From Poteriospumella lacustris (taxonomy: Eukaryota > Sar > Chrysophyceae > Chromulinales > Dinobryaceae): a stretch of 30,466 bases of DNA. Shown in pieces: positions 10,064 through 21,700 of this stretch. The DNA lies in assembly GCA_008000375.1 (NCBI GenBank), contig SMOI01000364.1:1-30466 (forward strand). Reading direction: 5' to 3'. The position numbers were made by a program, and so were the translations under genes. The stretch's first letter is position 1. The number at the start of each line of letters is the position of its first letter. The notes under the pieces were generated by a model. It was not told where the DNA came from and did no database searches. It saw nothing but the letters and a program-made list of their open reading frames with translations.

Positions 10064-10628
10064 TCAAATGCGTCGGAGAACCTTCACAAGCTTGAGGTGC
10101 ACAAAGTCCTGCTTTAAGCCTAGACGAGTAACTCCTTCATATCCCAGCAGACGTGATTGGTCAATGGTGGCAGGCACTCCAGCAATCTCTGTTGATGCTG
10201 AAGAAGCTGAAGCAGGTGGTGTTGACAGTACTGCTGGCTGCATCGATGATCTCCAGACTTGTCCATCATCTGCATGCAACTCCAGCACAACGCGTTCATA
10301 TTCTGCAACGCGAACCTCACTGCCGTCAAATTGCACACAATAAGTAACAATGCCAGTTGGAGCAAGATCTAGAGCAATGATATCTTCTTCACATAAGACC
10401 AGTTCTGCGACTCCACATCCGCCATCGACGTGGAGATCAACATTGATTTCGTGAGTTTCGGCTTTATTTTTGATTCTAGCTGCAACAATTAATTTGCGAA
10501 CCCCGCCAAGTAGTGGCATGTAATGGGGAACCCCGGGACTTGCAGCTGAACAACCAAAAGAAAACAAAAAATAATCTCGCAGTACATCATTCATCATTGG
10601 GATTCTAACCTGCTTGTGCTTTCATCAT
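10064..10628 (-). CDS. Retropepsin-fold (clan AA-like) protein with altered DGG active-site motif
   Basis: Small protein of 166 aa from exons 10610-10628 and 10064-10545. The 64-nt intron has a GT donor, a T-rich tract and TTCAG acceptor, and starting at the ATG at 10628 keeps the frame. Without the intron the N-terminus would be an implausible stretch translated from that T-rich tract. Residues about 21-165 resemble single-domain retropepsins: a beta strand ending in VDGGCG (46-51) where active enzymes have D-T/S-G, then the helix-like EEDIIALDL. Later comes the hydrophobic-hydrophobic-Gly signature LLGYEGVTRLGL (139-150) that precedes the C-terminal strand. A Ser/Ala/Thr-rich loop (113-130) is inserted. 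The Thr/Ser-to-Gly change makes proteolysis doubtful. There is no reverse transcriptase or integrase nearby, so it does not look like part of an intact retroelement. The assignment rests on pattern similarity only. Confidence 0.5.
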
Positions 10629-10915
10629 TCTTCACCTTCACTATACAGAGCTCTGATTGAAGTATAATACAATATGAAATAGACGGTGTCTGTCTTTCTC
10701 TGAAGCTCGCCCCCGCAGCATCATTGGAGTGAAGGCCCTCACTGTTCACAGCGAGTGGGAGGGAGGCCTCAGGTCCTCAGGCCTTTGTTAGGGGTCTGGG
10801 GGATCCGTCGGTGAGGTAGTGAGGAGAGGTGGGAATCATATTTACAAAAAGTGAGGTGTACAATAATAGATACGCAGCACAGCAACGCAGTTTTCTACTC
10901 TTCAAAGAGAGGCTA

Positions 10916-11885
10916 CTACCGATTCGCCACCGGAGTTGCAACAATTGGGTTTGCCGTGCGGCCAGGGACGGCGGAGCCATCGGCAATAGGAGTTGCAGCA
11001 ACGAGCACGGGAGGTTGACTTGGCCGAAAAACTTGTTGCCGTTGCTGTTGTAAGATTTCTTGCTGACGATGTGCAGCACCAGTGTGTCTTCTCATGGCCT
11101 CTTGATCATGTACGCCCAAACCTGCTTCATCCGCTCGAAGAGGTCGCTCGTAGTTCCCACCGTTCGCGAGCTCCTCGTCTGTGGGTGGCAACGGAGGTAA
11201 GTGATATGGATCACCAAGGAAACATCCCACTGGTGAATCCATTCGTTCATATTGGAAAACATGCCTCGCCATACGGGAAAGCATGCAAGGAAAACAAGCC
11301 GTGATGAGAAAGACGTCCGCGACTTTATCCCAGAACGTGCAGCCTGGCAAGACCCAACCGGGAAGCCGGTATCTGATCACAAAACATTAAGATACGAATA
11401 CCAGACAAATAAATTGCGGTTCCTCATAAAACTTACTTCTCTCTGAAGGCCGTCAAAGACATGCCCGTCAGCAGCAGCACCGTTCCAAGAATGGCCGCGA
11501 TCAGCACTCCAATGAAATATTGCAGGATTCGCGATTGAATATCCACCAGGGCCAACACCAAAATCAAAGCCAATGACAGAGCAAATGACCAAAAATAGTA
11601 ATCAACAAAGAGTCCGTAGCCGGATTGTCCGCGAAAGCAAGCGAAAGAATTCTTGATGCCAATTAACATGGGGATTTGAGCCCGGACAACAATTTGGCCC
11701 CACATAACGCAAGGACAAAAGAAGGATAACAGACACGATGGAACAATATTTTCAAAACATGAGAACATATGGGAGGACCACTTTCCAGTTGGGATTCCGA
11801 TCACGTCGAAATTTGATAATGGTCGATCGACATTCTCGGGTCCGGAACTACCCGGAGACAGCAGTCGTAATCGAGCAAAAAACAT
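10916..11885 (-). CDS. PLAC8-family cysteine-rich membrane protein with inserted TM pair
   Basis: PLAC8 proteins are small Cys-rich membrane proteins linked to cell size and metal handling. Exons 11437-11885 and 10916-11372 flank a 64-nt GT-AG intron (phase 2), giving 301 aa. The first PLAC8 half has GKW (35-37), a Cys-rich run and FCPC (57-60). The second half has REKYRLPGW (148-156), then Cys161 and the ACFPCMLSRMARHV segment (175-188). Between them is an unusually long stretch with two strongly hydrophobic segments at about 95-113 and 124-141. The C-terminal ~100 residues are Gln/Pro/Ala-rich and cytosolic-looking. The start is the first ATG after a possible acceptor (CTATAG before 11903). 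An upstream coding exon at 12003-12036 was tested and does not keep frame, so the true N-terminus may differ. Confidence 0.75.
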
Positions 11886-12664
11886 GATATGATTTTGTTT
11901 CACCTATAGTCAGAAATGAGAATAATCTAACCACATATGAATGCCGTCATATGAGGTTCACAGGGATAGAACTTTGTTAATTTATCTTGGATTGATTGAT
12001 ACCTGGCGATGGTTGAGATTTTTCTGCAGGAGCCATGATCATCATCATCATGTGCTCGTCTCACATACTGCACGACGCCGACGACGACACGGTGCTGCTG
12101 CCCGCTGTCGTCCGATCCCTTCGTGACTTCAATGGCTATTGTCTCTTAGCTATAGCATCATCAGTCGTCGTCGAATCTTCAGGTGATCGATTTCTCTACA
12201 AGGTCGGATAAGGAACGAGTATGCACCTGATAATAGAACGGGTCGCCCTTGTACAGAAAGGCCTTTACGAATTTTACCACATGACAAACCATTTCTCTGA
12301 TATTATCACAGTGAAACTAAAGTTCTTGTCGAACTCGAGGGTGTTGTAATTTTCTCAAATTTGCTTTCAATCCTACGATTCCCAAGTACAATGTCTGCGT
12401 TTCAAGGAAGTAGTTGGTATATTAGACCTTGTGTCCACAAGTAGCTAGAGGATCACATTTGTTGGACTGAACACAGCAAAACTCTTTCGTTCAAACGCAG
12501 AAGCTGTAACAATGGGGAATGTAGCTATAATTTAAGTTGGTTTACAACCCGCACACGAGATACAACGAACTCGACGTTCGCAACGTTTAATACCTTCGGA
12601 GAAACTGGGACTTGCTTGGCGAGGAAAAAAATTCATAGGGCTTCAATCAGGAAGGGAACAACTC
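11886..12664. other. Intergenic region, no gene seen
   Basis: This 779-bp region lies upstream of the PLAC8 start and downstream of AdoMet decarboxylase. It holds an ATG-rich CAT/ATG triplet run near 12034-12051 and otherwise mixed AT-rich sequence with stops in all frames. It probably contains the PLAC8 promoter and 5' UTR and the AdoMetDC 3' UTR. I see no RNA gene. Confidence 0.5.
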
Positions 12665-13993
12665 CTAACACCAGGTGTAAGAACGTTCTTTGCCCGAACC
12701 AGCGGAGGACGCGATCGCCTGAAGATTCGACGATGACTGATGAGAGGGAATCTCAGAGTCAACGTCGCCAGACACGCGAGGGGCAACACTTCTCGAAAGA
12801 GACGAGGTGGGGAAGGCCGCCACAGTGTACACCGCCATCAAACAACACAACTCCGAATCGACTTTAGTGGACGACAAGGAAGTACGGTTGAACACGCCAA
12901 AACCAGGCAGCACAATGCTTGACACATCGGTGGGCAGGACCTTCAGACCATCAATGGCCGCCTGGTCACCGAACATGGTCAACACAAATCGCTGGGGGCG
13001 GAAAACCGTCAACACATTGCGCACCAAAGGATTGTAGTTGTCCAAGCTGGTGTTGGTCTCAAACGAGGCATACGAGCACTGAGGCTCAGGCGTGATGTGG
13101 ATGGTGGAGTACGCATCATGCAGAATTGCGTTCATCGAATATCCACAAGGAGTGAACGATGTCTCATCGATCTGAGCGCCAGGAACAAGGTGATTGATGC
13201 CCGACTTGACCGTCATTTCCTTTCCAGTAGGGCAGTTGCTCTGGTAGAAATTCTGAGCGACCTCCGGTGCCATGTCGAACATCATCATGTTCAACGTACG
13301 CTCATTCGAAGCGGGAGCCGGCACATAGTTGGGTGTGCGCTTGAACAAAGGCGAAGTCTCCGAGTGATCGGCGACATAGACGAACCAATGGTCATCAGTG
13401 ATGGGGCCCAAAATATGGCCCTGTCCACGAAGGCGATTCTGCAACTTCTCGTGCGTCTGGATGTAGCGAATCTCATCGCCGAAGCTGGAGTGAGGCCAAG
13501 GTTGAGCGTCAGGGAACATCAAGTTCTTGCGACTGTAGCCCACCCATGACAACTCCATTCCCAACTGGTCCGCAAACTCGAGCAAGGAGTCCAAGCATCG
13601 CAACAAGGTAGTGGTACCGCACGTCTTCATGATGTAGCGGTGCTTGTACACGAAGAGCGAAGACTCAGACAGAATGTAGGAATCAATGTGCTGGTTGGAG
13701 ATGTGGTGCACAATAGCACACTTCGCCTTCTTGCACAAATAGTCCAACTGTTCTCTTGTCAAGTTGCGGAGACCATTCTCCGGTCCAACGTCAGGACGGA
13801 ACCACACCTCCATGGTCTTTTCCGGTCCTTCGAAGTGGCCTGGGACGAAATCCACGACAGGAGGCTCATCCGTCACACTTCCGCAAGGAGTGGAGGCGCT
13901 TCCTGAGGTATCCTCGTCCGAATGATCCGCCACGACTGGGTCGTGGAGCTGGGCATCAGAGTTGCCAAGGGTTTGCTTAGTATCGTTATTCAT
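12665..13993 (-). CDS. AMD1: S-adenosylmethionine decarboxylase proenzyme
   Basis: Makes decarboxylated AdoMet, the aminopropyl donor for spermidine and spermine. It is one exon of 442 aa. The autocleavage site LSE/SS lies between Glu110 and Ser111, and Ser111 becomes the pyruvoyl cofactor. FEGPEK (54-59) and Glu62 match the human Phe7-Glu15 region, including the putrescine-binding Glu15. Cys125 in KTCGTT, PCGYSMN with Cys283 and Ser286, His299 and Glu303 in HITPEP match the human catalytic set. It is about 100 aa longer than the human enzyme (334): there is a ~47-residue acidic Ser/Thr/Asp leader before the core and a ~50-residue Ser-rich tail. I chose the ATG at 13993; longer reading requires a GTG start. 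No short uORF is visible in the ~110 nt just upstream. Confidence 0.95.
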   Translation of the reverse strand: MNNDTKQTLGNSDAQLHDPVVADHSDEDTSGSASTPCGSVTDEPPVVDFVPGHFEGPEKTMEVWFRPDVGPENGLRNLTREQLDYLCKKAKCAIVHHISNQHIDSYILSESSLFVYKHRYIMKTCGTTTLLRCLDSLLEFADQLGMELSWVGYSRKNLMFPDAQPWPHSSFGDEIRYIQTHEKLQNRLRGQGHILGPITDDHWFVYVADHSETSPLFKRTPNYVPAPASNERTLNMMMFDMAPEVAQNFYQSNCPTGKEMTVKSGINHLVPGAQIDETSFTPCGYSMNAILHDAYSTIHITPEPQCSYASFETNTSLDNYNPLVRNVLTVFRPQRFVLTMFGDQAAIDGLKVLPTDVSSIVLPGFGVFNRTSLSSTKVDSELCCLMAVYTVAAFPTSSLSRSVAPRVSGDVDSEIPSHQSSSNLQAIASSAGSGKERSYTWC

Positions 13994-14677
13994 CAATCCG
14001 CAGTGGTTTTTCGAAAGAGGTGTCAGGAAATGTCCGATTCCCGCAAGGAGGTTAACGCCCACAGGAATGCTTGGAAATTAATAAGTTTTGAGGGCTATGG
14101 CAAGACACAAGATCCACTGTCAAATTCAAGGTCTGATATTCAAAAGTGGCGTTCCAACTTACTTGCTCTGCTGGACCTAACAAGGGCATACAGAGTAAAC
14201 AACTTTTTGAAAATGGAGAGGTTTCTCCAGTATTTGTAATAAATGTGATTTCAATGAAAGCTCGACGTCGAAATTCCACATCGACGTGCGTTGCTCCACG
14301 CCGTCCAGCCGTGCGCCGAGCCTCAAGAGGACGACGGCCAGTGACGCACCCGGCCACCCAACTCAAAATGCGGTGACGTCCACCCAAATTTGGCTTTGTA
14401 AGGCCCATGGCCGGACGATCTTATAAACAGTGGCCATCGGTGACGCACTCCTTTGGGGAAACAGTGTTGATTTATGTGTCTGGGAGCATCAAACGGTCGA
14501 ATCTTGAATCTGATGACGACCACTTGCAGTCGACGGATATGATTGCACATTATCATTGAAAATGATTGAAGTGGACACTTGAAAATGAAACCCCATGTGG
14601 ATGCTAAGAAATGTAGAATGTAGTGTAAACTGGGCACAACGTTTTCCTCCATCGTCAGTTTTGCAAGGTTAGATGGT
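13994..14677. other. Intergenic region between AdoMet decarboxylase and OGFOD3-like gene
   Basis: 684 bp that should contain the AdoMetDC promoter and 5' UTR and the 3' UTR of the oxygenase gene. Short ORFs exist on both strands at about 14050-14410, but their composition is Arg-rich and they match no family I know. I see no tRNA or repeat. Confidence 0.5.
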
Positions 14678-15733
14678 TTACAAATCAGAGTTAGTGCGTG
14701 GCTGTTTTGGCGAACCCGACGCCTGCTGTCTCTTTTGACTTTGCTGTTGAGCACGACGAATCATGCTATCCTTGAGGCGCTGGCCAAACTGAATGTGAGC
14801 ATTTCCGTCCAAAAATATTTCGAATTCGCGACGAGGATCACAGGTGAACCAGAAGGACAGGACAAAGCGCTGTCCACCGGTGACTTGTTCAACTTGGTGC
14901 GTATTTTCCATGTCTGAAGAGAATATGGCCACACGACCCGCCCGAGGCTCAACCACGAGCTCAACGTTCGCATCGTTGGCGATTTGCTCGCTTGCTATCG
15001 GTCGACCGCTGTCATAAAATTCATAATCGTGGCTGTTGAGAAACACAAACCGACCACCTTGAAAGTCCTGTGCATAAGTGGACAAGTACAAAAGGCCTGA
15101 ATACTGATAATGCGGTGTGTTATTTCGATCAACGTGGGGATGCCAGTATTCATCGTGAATCTCTGTAACACATTATGACCGGCCAGTCAAGCGACGATAA
15201 ACACACAGTTTATGATGAAACGAACCTTTCGGTGACCAATTTTTCGTACTATCAATACGAGTGATGAATGTGGGTGCCGTGAAGTAAACATTAGACAGGG
15301 AAAAGGTCTCCATAATCTCCTCTCGCAAGCGGCGGATAATGCGGCCGTAGTGGGAGAAATCGTCACTGTTGAACACCGTTTGGCTTTTCATGAACAAGTT
15401 TTCAAGACCCGCAGAATCGCGAATATATCCAGTATTAATGTCCAATATTGTGGGCCCACCGATGTTAGGTCTCGTGGCCATTCCTTTCTCCGCGATCGCA
15501 CGAAGTACGTTGATGTCTTCTTCCGTGAAGACGCCATCGACTATCCTTCGGCGACACTTGTCCGGAATGCAACTATCAGGGAAGGAATGATCGGGATCAA
15601 ATGCTCTTGCACATTGGACTTCCTCATTCACAGCAACAACTTCTGCAGCTTGAACAGTCTTCGTTGCTTCAACAGTAGTCACAGTGACCACAAGTGTCAG
15701 CAACGCTAGAATCCCTTGCCAGAAGTCCTTCAT
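14678..15733 (-). CDS. OGFOD3: OGFOD3-like 2-oxoglutarate/Fe(II) oxygenase, membrane-anchored or luminal
   Basis: Predicted hydroxylase of the prolyl-4-hydroxylase fold. Exons are 15226-15733 and 14678-15162 with a 63-nt GT-AG intron (phase 1), giving 330 aa. The hydrophobic N-terminus (residues 5-23) is a signal peptide or type II anchor, so the catalytic domain faces the lumen. Iron ligands are His179 and Asp181 in HPHVD and His258 in NTHQVE. Arg268, ten residues later, is the 2-oxoglutarate-binding Arg. The order HVD, YSGLLYLS, GGRF, VEPRAGRV and FTCDP matches OGFOD3 rather than collagen-type P4H. A Cys-rich segment lies at 41-60. The C-terminal ~45 residues are Gln/Lys/Arg-rich. The splice puts the first iron ligand only ten residues into exon 2. 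The upstream non-ATG extension was not used. Confidence 0.88.
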
Positions 15734-16042
15734 AACGTAGCTCACTGGTGGATAGTTTTGACAAGAAAGTTCTTTGGTTGATTTCACCGTGCCTTTGACT
15801 CCATTTCGCTTTCCTCGCGAGAATACCAACCTGGAACCCGAACCATGAATGAAATGGCAGCAAAACGAAACGAAGTCTCCGCGTCATCATCATCGCCGCT
15901 ATTCAACATATACTTTGGGAGAGTTTGTGATTCTGCGATGTCTCAGATCAGACTTGCCGCCCCCCGTGGTATGTGCGATACACGCATGGTGAGGAAATAC
16001 GTTTTTAAAATGCTTACAAAACGAAAAGAAGACAGGCGATAA
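15734..16042. other. Short intergenic region, no gene seen
   Basis: This 309-bp spacer lies between the OGFOD3-like start and the stop of the coiled-coil gene, both on the minus strand. It holds the oxygenase promoter and the neighbour's 3' UTR. No motif stands out. Confidence 0.5.
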
Positions 16043-18327
16043 TCAACGGCGACTTCCTGACGCACGGCTGGCGTTGTCAGCCAAGGCACCGTCACCGCCA
16101 CCCCCGCGACTACGAACAGCACCGCCCGGTGTAACTTGCATGTTCTTGGGGAGCATGTAGCGCGGTAGATTATCACGCGGAGAAGATTTGCGCCGAGGGA
16201 AACCACCCGTATCATCGCCACTGTCGCCGCTGCGAGTGCGATACAAATAGGGCTCGCCAGCTCCGCCGCCACCCCCGGTCATAAAGTCGTCGACGCCGTA
16301 GGCTGGCGATGGGGCGCTACCCGTGTTGTTGGTCGAGGAGAAGAAGTTGTCGGGGTTTGTGTACTGCTGTTGAGAGGACGTCGTTGCCTGCTGCGGCTGG
16401 GCGGCGGCTTTCTTGTTGGCCGACCGCCGCAGAGACGGAATGGCCAAGGCGGCGGTTGCGACGCCTGCGAGTGTCGGCGACTTCACTGGCACCGCCGGTC
16501 GGAGATTGAGGGGGATTCCACTGCTACTGCTCGCCGCCGGTGGCGTAGATGCAGCTGGAGATGACGCAGCGACGGGGGCGGTGATCTGCAGCCGCTGTCG
16601 CAGGTACGTGAGAAACAGCGTCGCGAAACAGGCGACGTCGTTGTGCAGCGCAGTAAGGCGCAAGAGCTGTGAAACAAAATCCAACAACAACTGGGACAGA
16701 GGCTTCGCATCATTGGCGGCTGACGCCGGTGGCGCATCCATACCGAAGAGGTCGTCTTCACCGCCCGGTGCGGTCGTCTCGGTGGCATAGGCCTGCTCTT
16801 CACTCAGATCACCGGACAACAGTTGTTCGATGCGCGTGTGATACACACGATGCGCAGACTGCTGCAGTGCACCCTTCAAGAGGCCTAAAAAGAGCACCAG
16901 ACCCGTGTCGTGGGTCACTTCGTGCGCCACTTGCTGCGTCACGAGACGTGTCGCCTCTGGCGTCAACGGCGAGGCGAGAGGATGACGATCGACGATCTGC
17001 TGCGCGTAATGATGAATTTTCTCGTGCAACAAGGTGACCAACCATGGCGCTCTCTCTGCCACCGTGGCGGCTTCTTCTTGTAACGCATGCAGGCCAGCAC
17101 CTTCCCCGCTACCGGCCGCCGCACCCTCCACACCGTTCGACGTGGGTTCCACGTCGAAATCGTCGACATCGAAGGCTGCGCCAGTCGCAGCCGTCGCCGA
17201 TTTGTCATTGGTCGTAGCAGGGGAGGCACTTTTACCACTGGATCCACCGGTAACACGGCTTTTAGCGCCCTTGCCGGGCTGCTGACCAGCGACCTTGAGT
17301 TTGGCGATTTTCTCGCGCAGTTCCGTCACCGTGTTGCGCAGGTTGTCGTTCTGCGCCGTCAGTTGAGCGATCTCTGCTTGTTGGTGTTCCACTACCGCTG
17401 CATCGATTTTCGACTCGTTAAAGCCACGGTCTACAGGTGCAGGGTTCCGTTTCGAGACCTCGTCGCGGAGAAGTTCAGCGAAACGGTCCGCAGACGCGAG
17501 GAAGATGCTCTCTTCGAAGTTGCGCGCAAGGTCTTGCGCACTGGCAATGTTCCGAGGGCCCGCACGAACAATAGACTCCAGCCGATCGATAGCCGCCATG
17601 CAATCGGCGGTCTCGTCGTTGATGAAGTGATCGCTGGCTTTCACCAAGTGCTGCATCAAGAAGTCCTGCAGCTCCGCCTGATTCGCGCGGTAGATGGCCG
17701 CCACACCCAACATGCGGTCGTAAATCTACATACAGTAGGACACAAGGTAAGCTAAGCAAGGGCGTGGGGAGAGACAGCCGGCTCGCCAGGACTGTACCTC
17801 TCGAGCTTGCACCGACTGCGTCGTGGTGAGGTTCAAACCGGGGCGGTTCTTCGACGCGAGGGGACACGTGTCGCTGAGGTACGTGTCGATCATGTCGCGC
17901 GTCACGGATGGTCGAAGCGACAAAATGGCATCACGCGTCATTTCGAGCTCATGCATTCGCTTGGACAGGTCTTCTTTGTTCAGTTGAACCTCCTACAGTG
18001 AACGACGCCCCATGAGCAATGACCGGTCGGCATTTACAGTCAAACGCCAAGCAAGCGTACCTTTAACAAACTCATCAGTGCTTCATTTTCTTCTTTCAAC
18101 TTCGACAAGTAGTCGAACCGTTCGTATACGTCGGCTGCATCTGCACCCGGCGCTTGGCTTTGCCAGTTGCCGCCCGACGACTGAAAAATACTGTTGGACA
18201 GCTGAGACGAACCAAAAATTCCTGAGAGATTCAAGGGTCCATTAGATGTTTGTTGTCCACTTTGCGCTCTCTGCTTTCGCGCATGAAGCTTCAACGTCTT
18301 CGGACTCGCTAAGCTTGGCGACTGCAT
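16043..18327 (-). CDS. Coiled-coil protein of unknown function (3 exons)
   Basis: I do not recognise this family. Exons 18061-18327, 17798-17992 and 16043-17725 join in phase 0 across GT-AG introns of 68 and 72 nt and give 714 aa. The N-terminal ~55 residues are basic and Ser/Gln-rich. The next ~75 residues are helical: KLKEENEALMSLL is followed after the first splice by KEDLSKRMHELEM. A helical block with the sequence YDRMLGVAAIYRANQAELQDF continues, and a clear leucine-rich coiled coil (IAQLTAQNDNLRNTVTELREKIAKLK region) lies at about residues 270-300. A second helical region covers roughly 370-550. The last ~170 residues are low-complexity Ser/Ala/Gly/Gln/Pro with an RRKSS-type basic patch. 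It diverges from WDR24 across 438 bp. A cytoskeletal or scaffold role is only a guess. An upstream exon is possible. Confidence 0.7.
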
Positions 18328-18765
18328 TTCTTCGTGTTCACAACGCTTTTTCCCGTCAAAATTCTTTCGCGTCACAAACAATGCCCAAGATCACTCTCTT
18401 TGATCCCCACTGAAACCTTCTGCCAAATGTATCTGGATAGCCTTTTGATCGAAAGCCAGGCGCAAAGATATGTTTTGTCGTTGCATCTTGCATCTGCGCT
18501 GCTGGTGACGCCTGCTACCTGCAGCGAGGAAAGTGAAACCACCCGTCGAGTCCTGAAACGGCTTTACAGCCAACCACGCGTACATAATGTTGCAAAACCA
18601 TATTATTCAGCATAGCATGGGGAGGTCAAAAATGTCCATCAGTCAATGTGGCGGCAAATGCAGCGCGGGCGTCGTCGTCGGTGGATCTGTCGCAGAGCAA
18701 TGGGGCCTCTTCTCGCTGCTGGCACAAGCTATTGTTGCACACATCACCATCGCATTGTGTCCATC
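18328..18765. promoter_or_regulatory. Divergent intergenic region between the coiled-coil gene and WDR24
   Basis: This 438-bp spacer presumably carries both promoters. A minus-strand ORF starting with ATG at 18585 (Met-Tyr-Ala-Trp) could be a first exon of the coiled-coil gene, but I found no splice that keeps frame. An in-frame ATG for WDR24 also exists at 18646, so part of this stretch may be coding. Confidence 0.45.
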
Positions 18766-21700
18766 ATGAGAGGTCATGGTGGGGGTATGATGGGGCGGCC
18801 CATGGAATACGAGCTGCCCCGCGAAATCCATTGTCTGGCCGTCCGCCGTGAGAACGACGACCCACGCTTCAGTTTGGCTGCCGTGGGAGTTAAAAACGTC
18901 GTGAAAATCATCAAAATTCAAGTGGATCCTGAAGGATCTCATGTTCGAGTGGGGGAACACACCACTGCTACCATTTCTCGTGACGGCGTCATCACCGACG
19001 TCGCGTGGAATCCAAATCAAAATTCTTCGTTTCTAGTCTGCCATTCGAAAGGTATCATCAAATATTTCAACATTGAGACCAACCAAGCACAACACATGGG
19101 CCTGGCATCACCGTGGAGTCACCAACACGACGACAATTTCATTATCAAACTGAGTTGGAACGCTAGCGACCGCAAACTGTTCGGTGCGGCCATTCGCGGT
19201 GCGCAAGTGAGGCTCTATGACACTTCCAAGGCTGGTTCCATTGGATCTGTCGCGGGAAAAGGCGCTCGTGATATTTCGTTTCACCCAACAATCGACGATT
19301 TGCTGCTGGTGGGCGACGTAGACAACGCGGTGAAGGTCTACGACCGACGCAAGCTCTCTGAGCACTTGTTTCGCTTCGAACCCTTCGACAAGTCCTCCTC
19401 CTTGACACATGTCGCTTGGTTCCCATCGCATGATCCGATGACATTCATCACGTCCTCGGCGAACATGGTGAAGGTGTGGCAAGCCACGGACTGCCCCGTG
19501 ACCGAAGATTTCACCTCCGCGAAGCCCGCCGCGCCCATCCACAGCAGCAATCCTGCACTCACGAACGCGTCCATCATGGGGCAACCCACCGAACTGCACA
19601 AAATCCATGTTCCTGGCACCTTAAAGTCGATTTTAACCGATAACGGCGTCATCACGACGCTGTCGTCGCTGGTACGTGGCCGCTCTCTTCGGCACCTCGC
19701 CTCGCGCTGCCCTTGCTCTGCTCGTTGAAACTCACTCACGCCGCTTCCTCTTCCACAGGGCCAAGAGCCAGACACACCCACATCGACGTCTATTTTCGAT
19801 TTGGACTCGTCGTACACGGCGCAGTCGATCATCCGCGGCCAGAACGTCACCTGCGTCGACTGGCTCAGCCAGAACAACCAGCAGTACCTCCTCTGGGGTG
19901 GCAGCGACGGTCGCCTCGCGGTGCGGCATCCATCGCTGGGCTACAAACCGCGCGACGAGATCAACCACGTCGTGTCGTCCATCTCGTCGCAGGGCCACCT
20001 CGCGCTGCACAACCCCGCGGTACGTCTCTTGTGCCCTGCCACCGCTCGCTCCGTGTCTCACGCCGTGTCTCGTCGTCTGCGCTGACAGCAACCCGGCCGC
20101 CTGACCTGCGGCTTGGCGCTCTTTGAAGACCTCGACGCTGCGAAACGCAAGAAAAACGGCGCAGAGGGCACCGTCTCTGACCCGGCGCTGCTGCAGCTGC
20201 TCGCGCGCTCGTATCATTTGCCGTGGAACCTGGCGCCCGTCGCGCGCAACCCGTCGACGACCAACCATCTCCACGGCAACGCGCAGCCGGGTAGCCTCTC
20301 CGTCAGCGCCAACGCCAGCGCCATCAGCAGCCGCGTCAACAGCGCCGCCGCGCTCGACCAGTTGGGCCTCGGGGACGCGGCCGTCGGCGGCGGCGGCGGC
20401 GTCACGTCGCCGCCGCCCCTCGAGGGCACTGTCGCTCGCAGCACGACCTCCTCGGCTACCACCACCACCGCCGCCGCCGTCGCCGCCTCCGCGGCCATCG
20501 GCGTGGGCTGGGAGGACGACTGGCGCGTGCAGAAGAAGACGTACCTGCGTCGCTTCCGCCACGCGGCTCGCTTCTACCGCGACGTGATGCGCGCCTGTCG
20601 CTTCAACATCGCCGTGGCGACACGTGCGGGGCTCCACAGCCGCGCCGCCGTCTGGTCCGCCCTGATCGCCCTGCTGCCGCGGCCCGAAGACAGCTTCGCC
20701 GCGTTTCTGCGACAGCGACACGTGTCCGCGTCGCAGGTGGCGCGCTACACGGGCACCCCGCACGCGACACCGGGCGACCTGCTGAGCCCCGACGCGGACA
20801 CGCTGCTGCAGGACGTGCTCCGCGAACTGCTCGACGCCGGCGATGCGTTGCACTACGTCCTCGTGCGCGAGATGATCGTGCGCTGCCAACGGGCGCAGGC
20901 CTTCGGCGGGCTGCCGAGCGAAGACGACGAGGCGCAGGCGTTTCAAGATCTGTCGCCGTTGGCGGTGACGCAGGTGCGGCGGGTGACGCAGATGTACGTC
21001 GCGTACATCGACCTGCTGCGTCGCTTGACGCTGCCGCAGCTGGCGAACGACATCGTCAAGTACGTCACCGACCCCATCGTCATTCAGCGCGCCCGCGCCG
21101 ACGTCTCGTTCAAAGTCTCGTGCGCCCTCTGCGCGGGCTCCGAGCTGCGCTCGCGCGACATTGGCCAGCGCCAAGCGACGGCGTATTGCCTCAAGTGTCG
21201 CACGTGCGTCAGCTACTGCGTCGTGTGTTGTCGCCCGGTGTCCGGGCTGCTGCAGTGGTGCGCGGTCTGTGGCCACGGCGGCCACTTCCGCTGTCTGCAG
21301 CGCTGGTTCCGCGAGGCGAAGAACCGCCAGTGTCCGTCGGGCTGCGGCCATCGCTGCTGCTCGCCGCGGGCGTCGCATTCGCCGAACGTCCTCGACGAGC
21401 TGCGCCGCGGCATCGTCGCGCTGCCGCAGCACGTTGCACCGGTCGTCGCGGGTCGCCGTCCCGGCGCCAGCAGCGGCGGCGGTGTCGGCGGAGTCGGCGG
21501 AGTCGGCGGCAGTGGCAGTGGCGGTGGCGGCGGTGGCGGTGGCGGCGGGACGCTGTCGGCGTCGACGTCGTCGACGAACCTCGCGGCGCAGCTCAACGCA
21601 CCGCCGCCGAACGCCGTCGCGGGCGGCGTGGCGGGCGGCGCCGGGGGCGGTGGCGGTGGAGCAGCAGCAGCGGCAGCGTCGGTACCGTCGGCGGTAGCGG

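Noticed and set aside
12003-12036. Possible first exon of the PLAC8 gene (Met-Ala-Pro-Ala-Glu-Lys) with a GT donor
   Set aside because: Splicing to the acceptor before 11903 puts the PLAC8 frame out by one base and hits a stop. It may still be a noncoding or differently spliced exon.
15080-15170. Apparent one-base frameshift near the first iron ligand of the OGFOD3-like protein
   Set aside because: Recounting against the neighbouring reading frames showed the frame is continuous; the shift was a reading slip.
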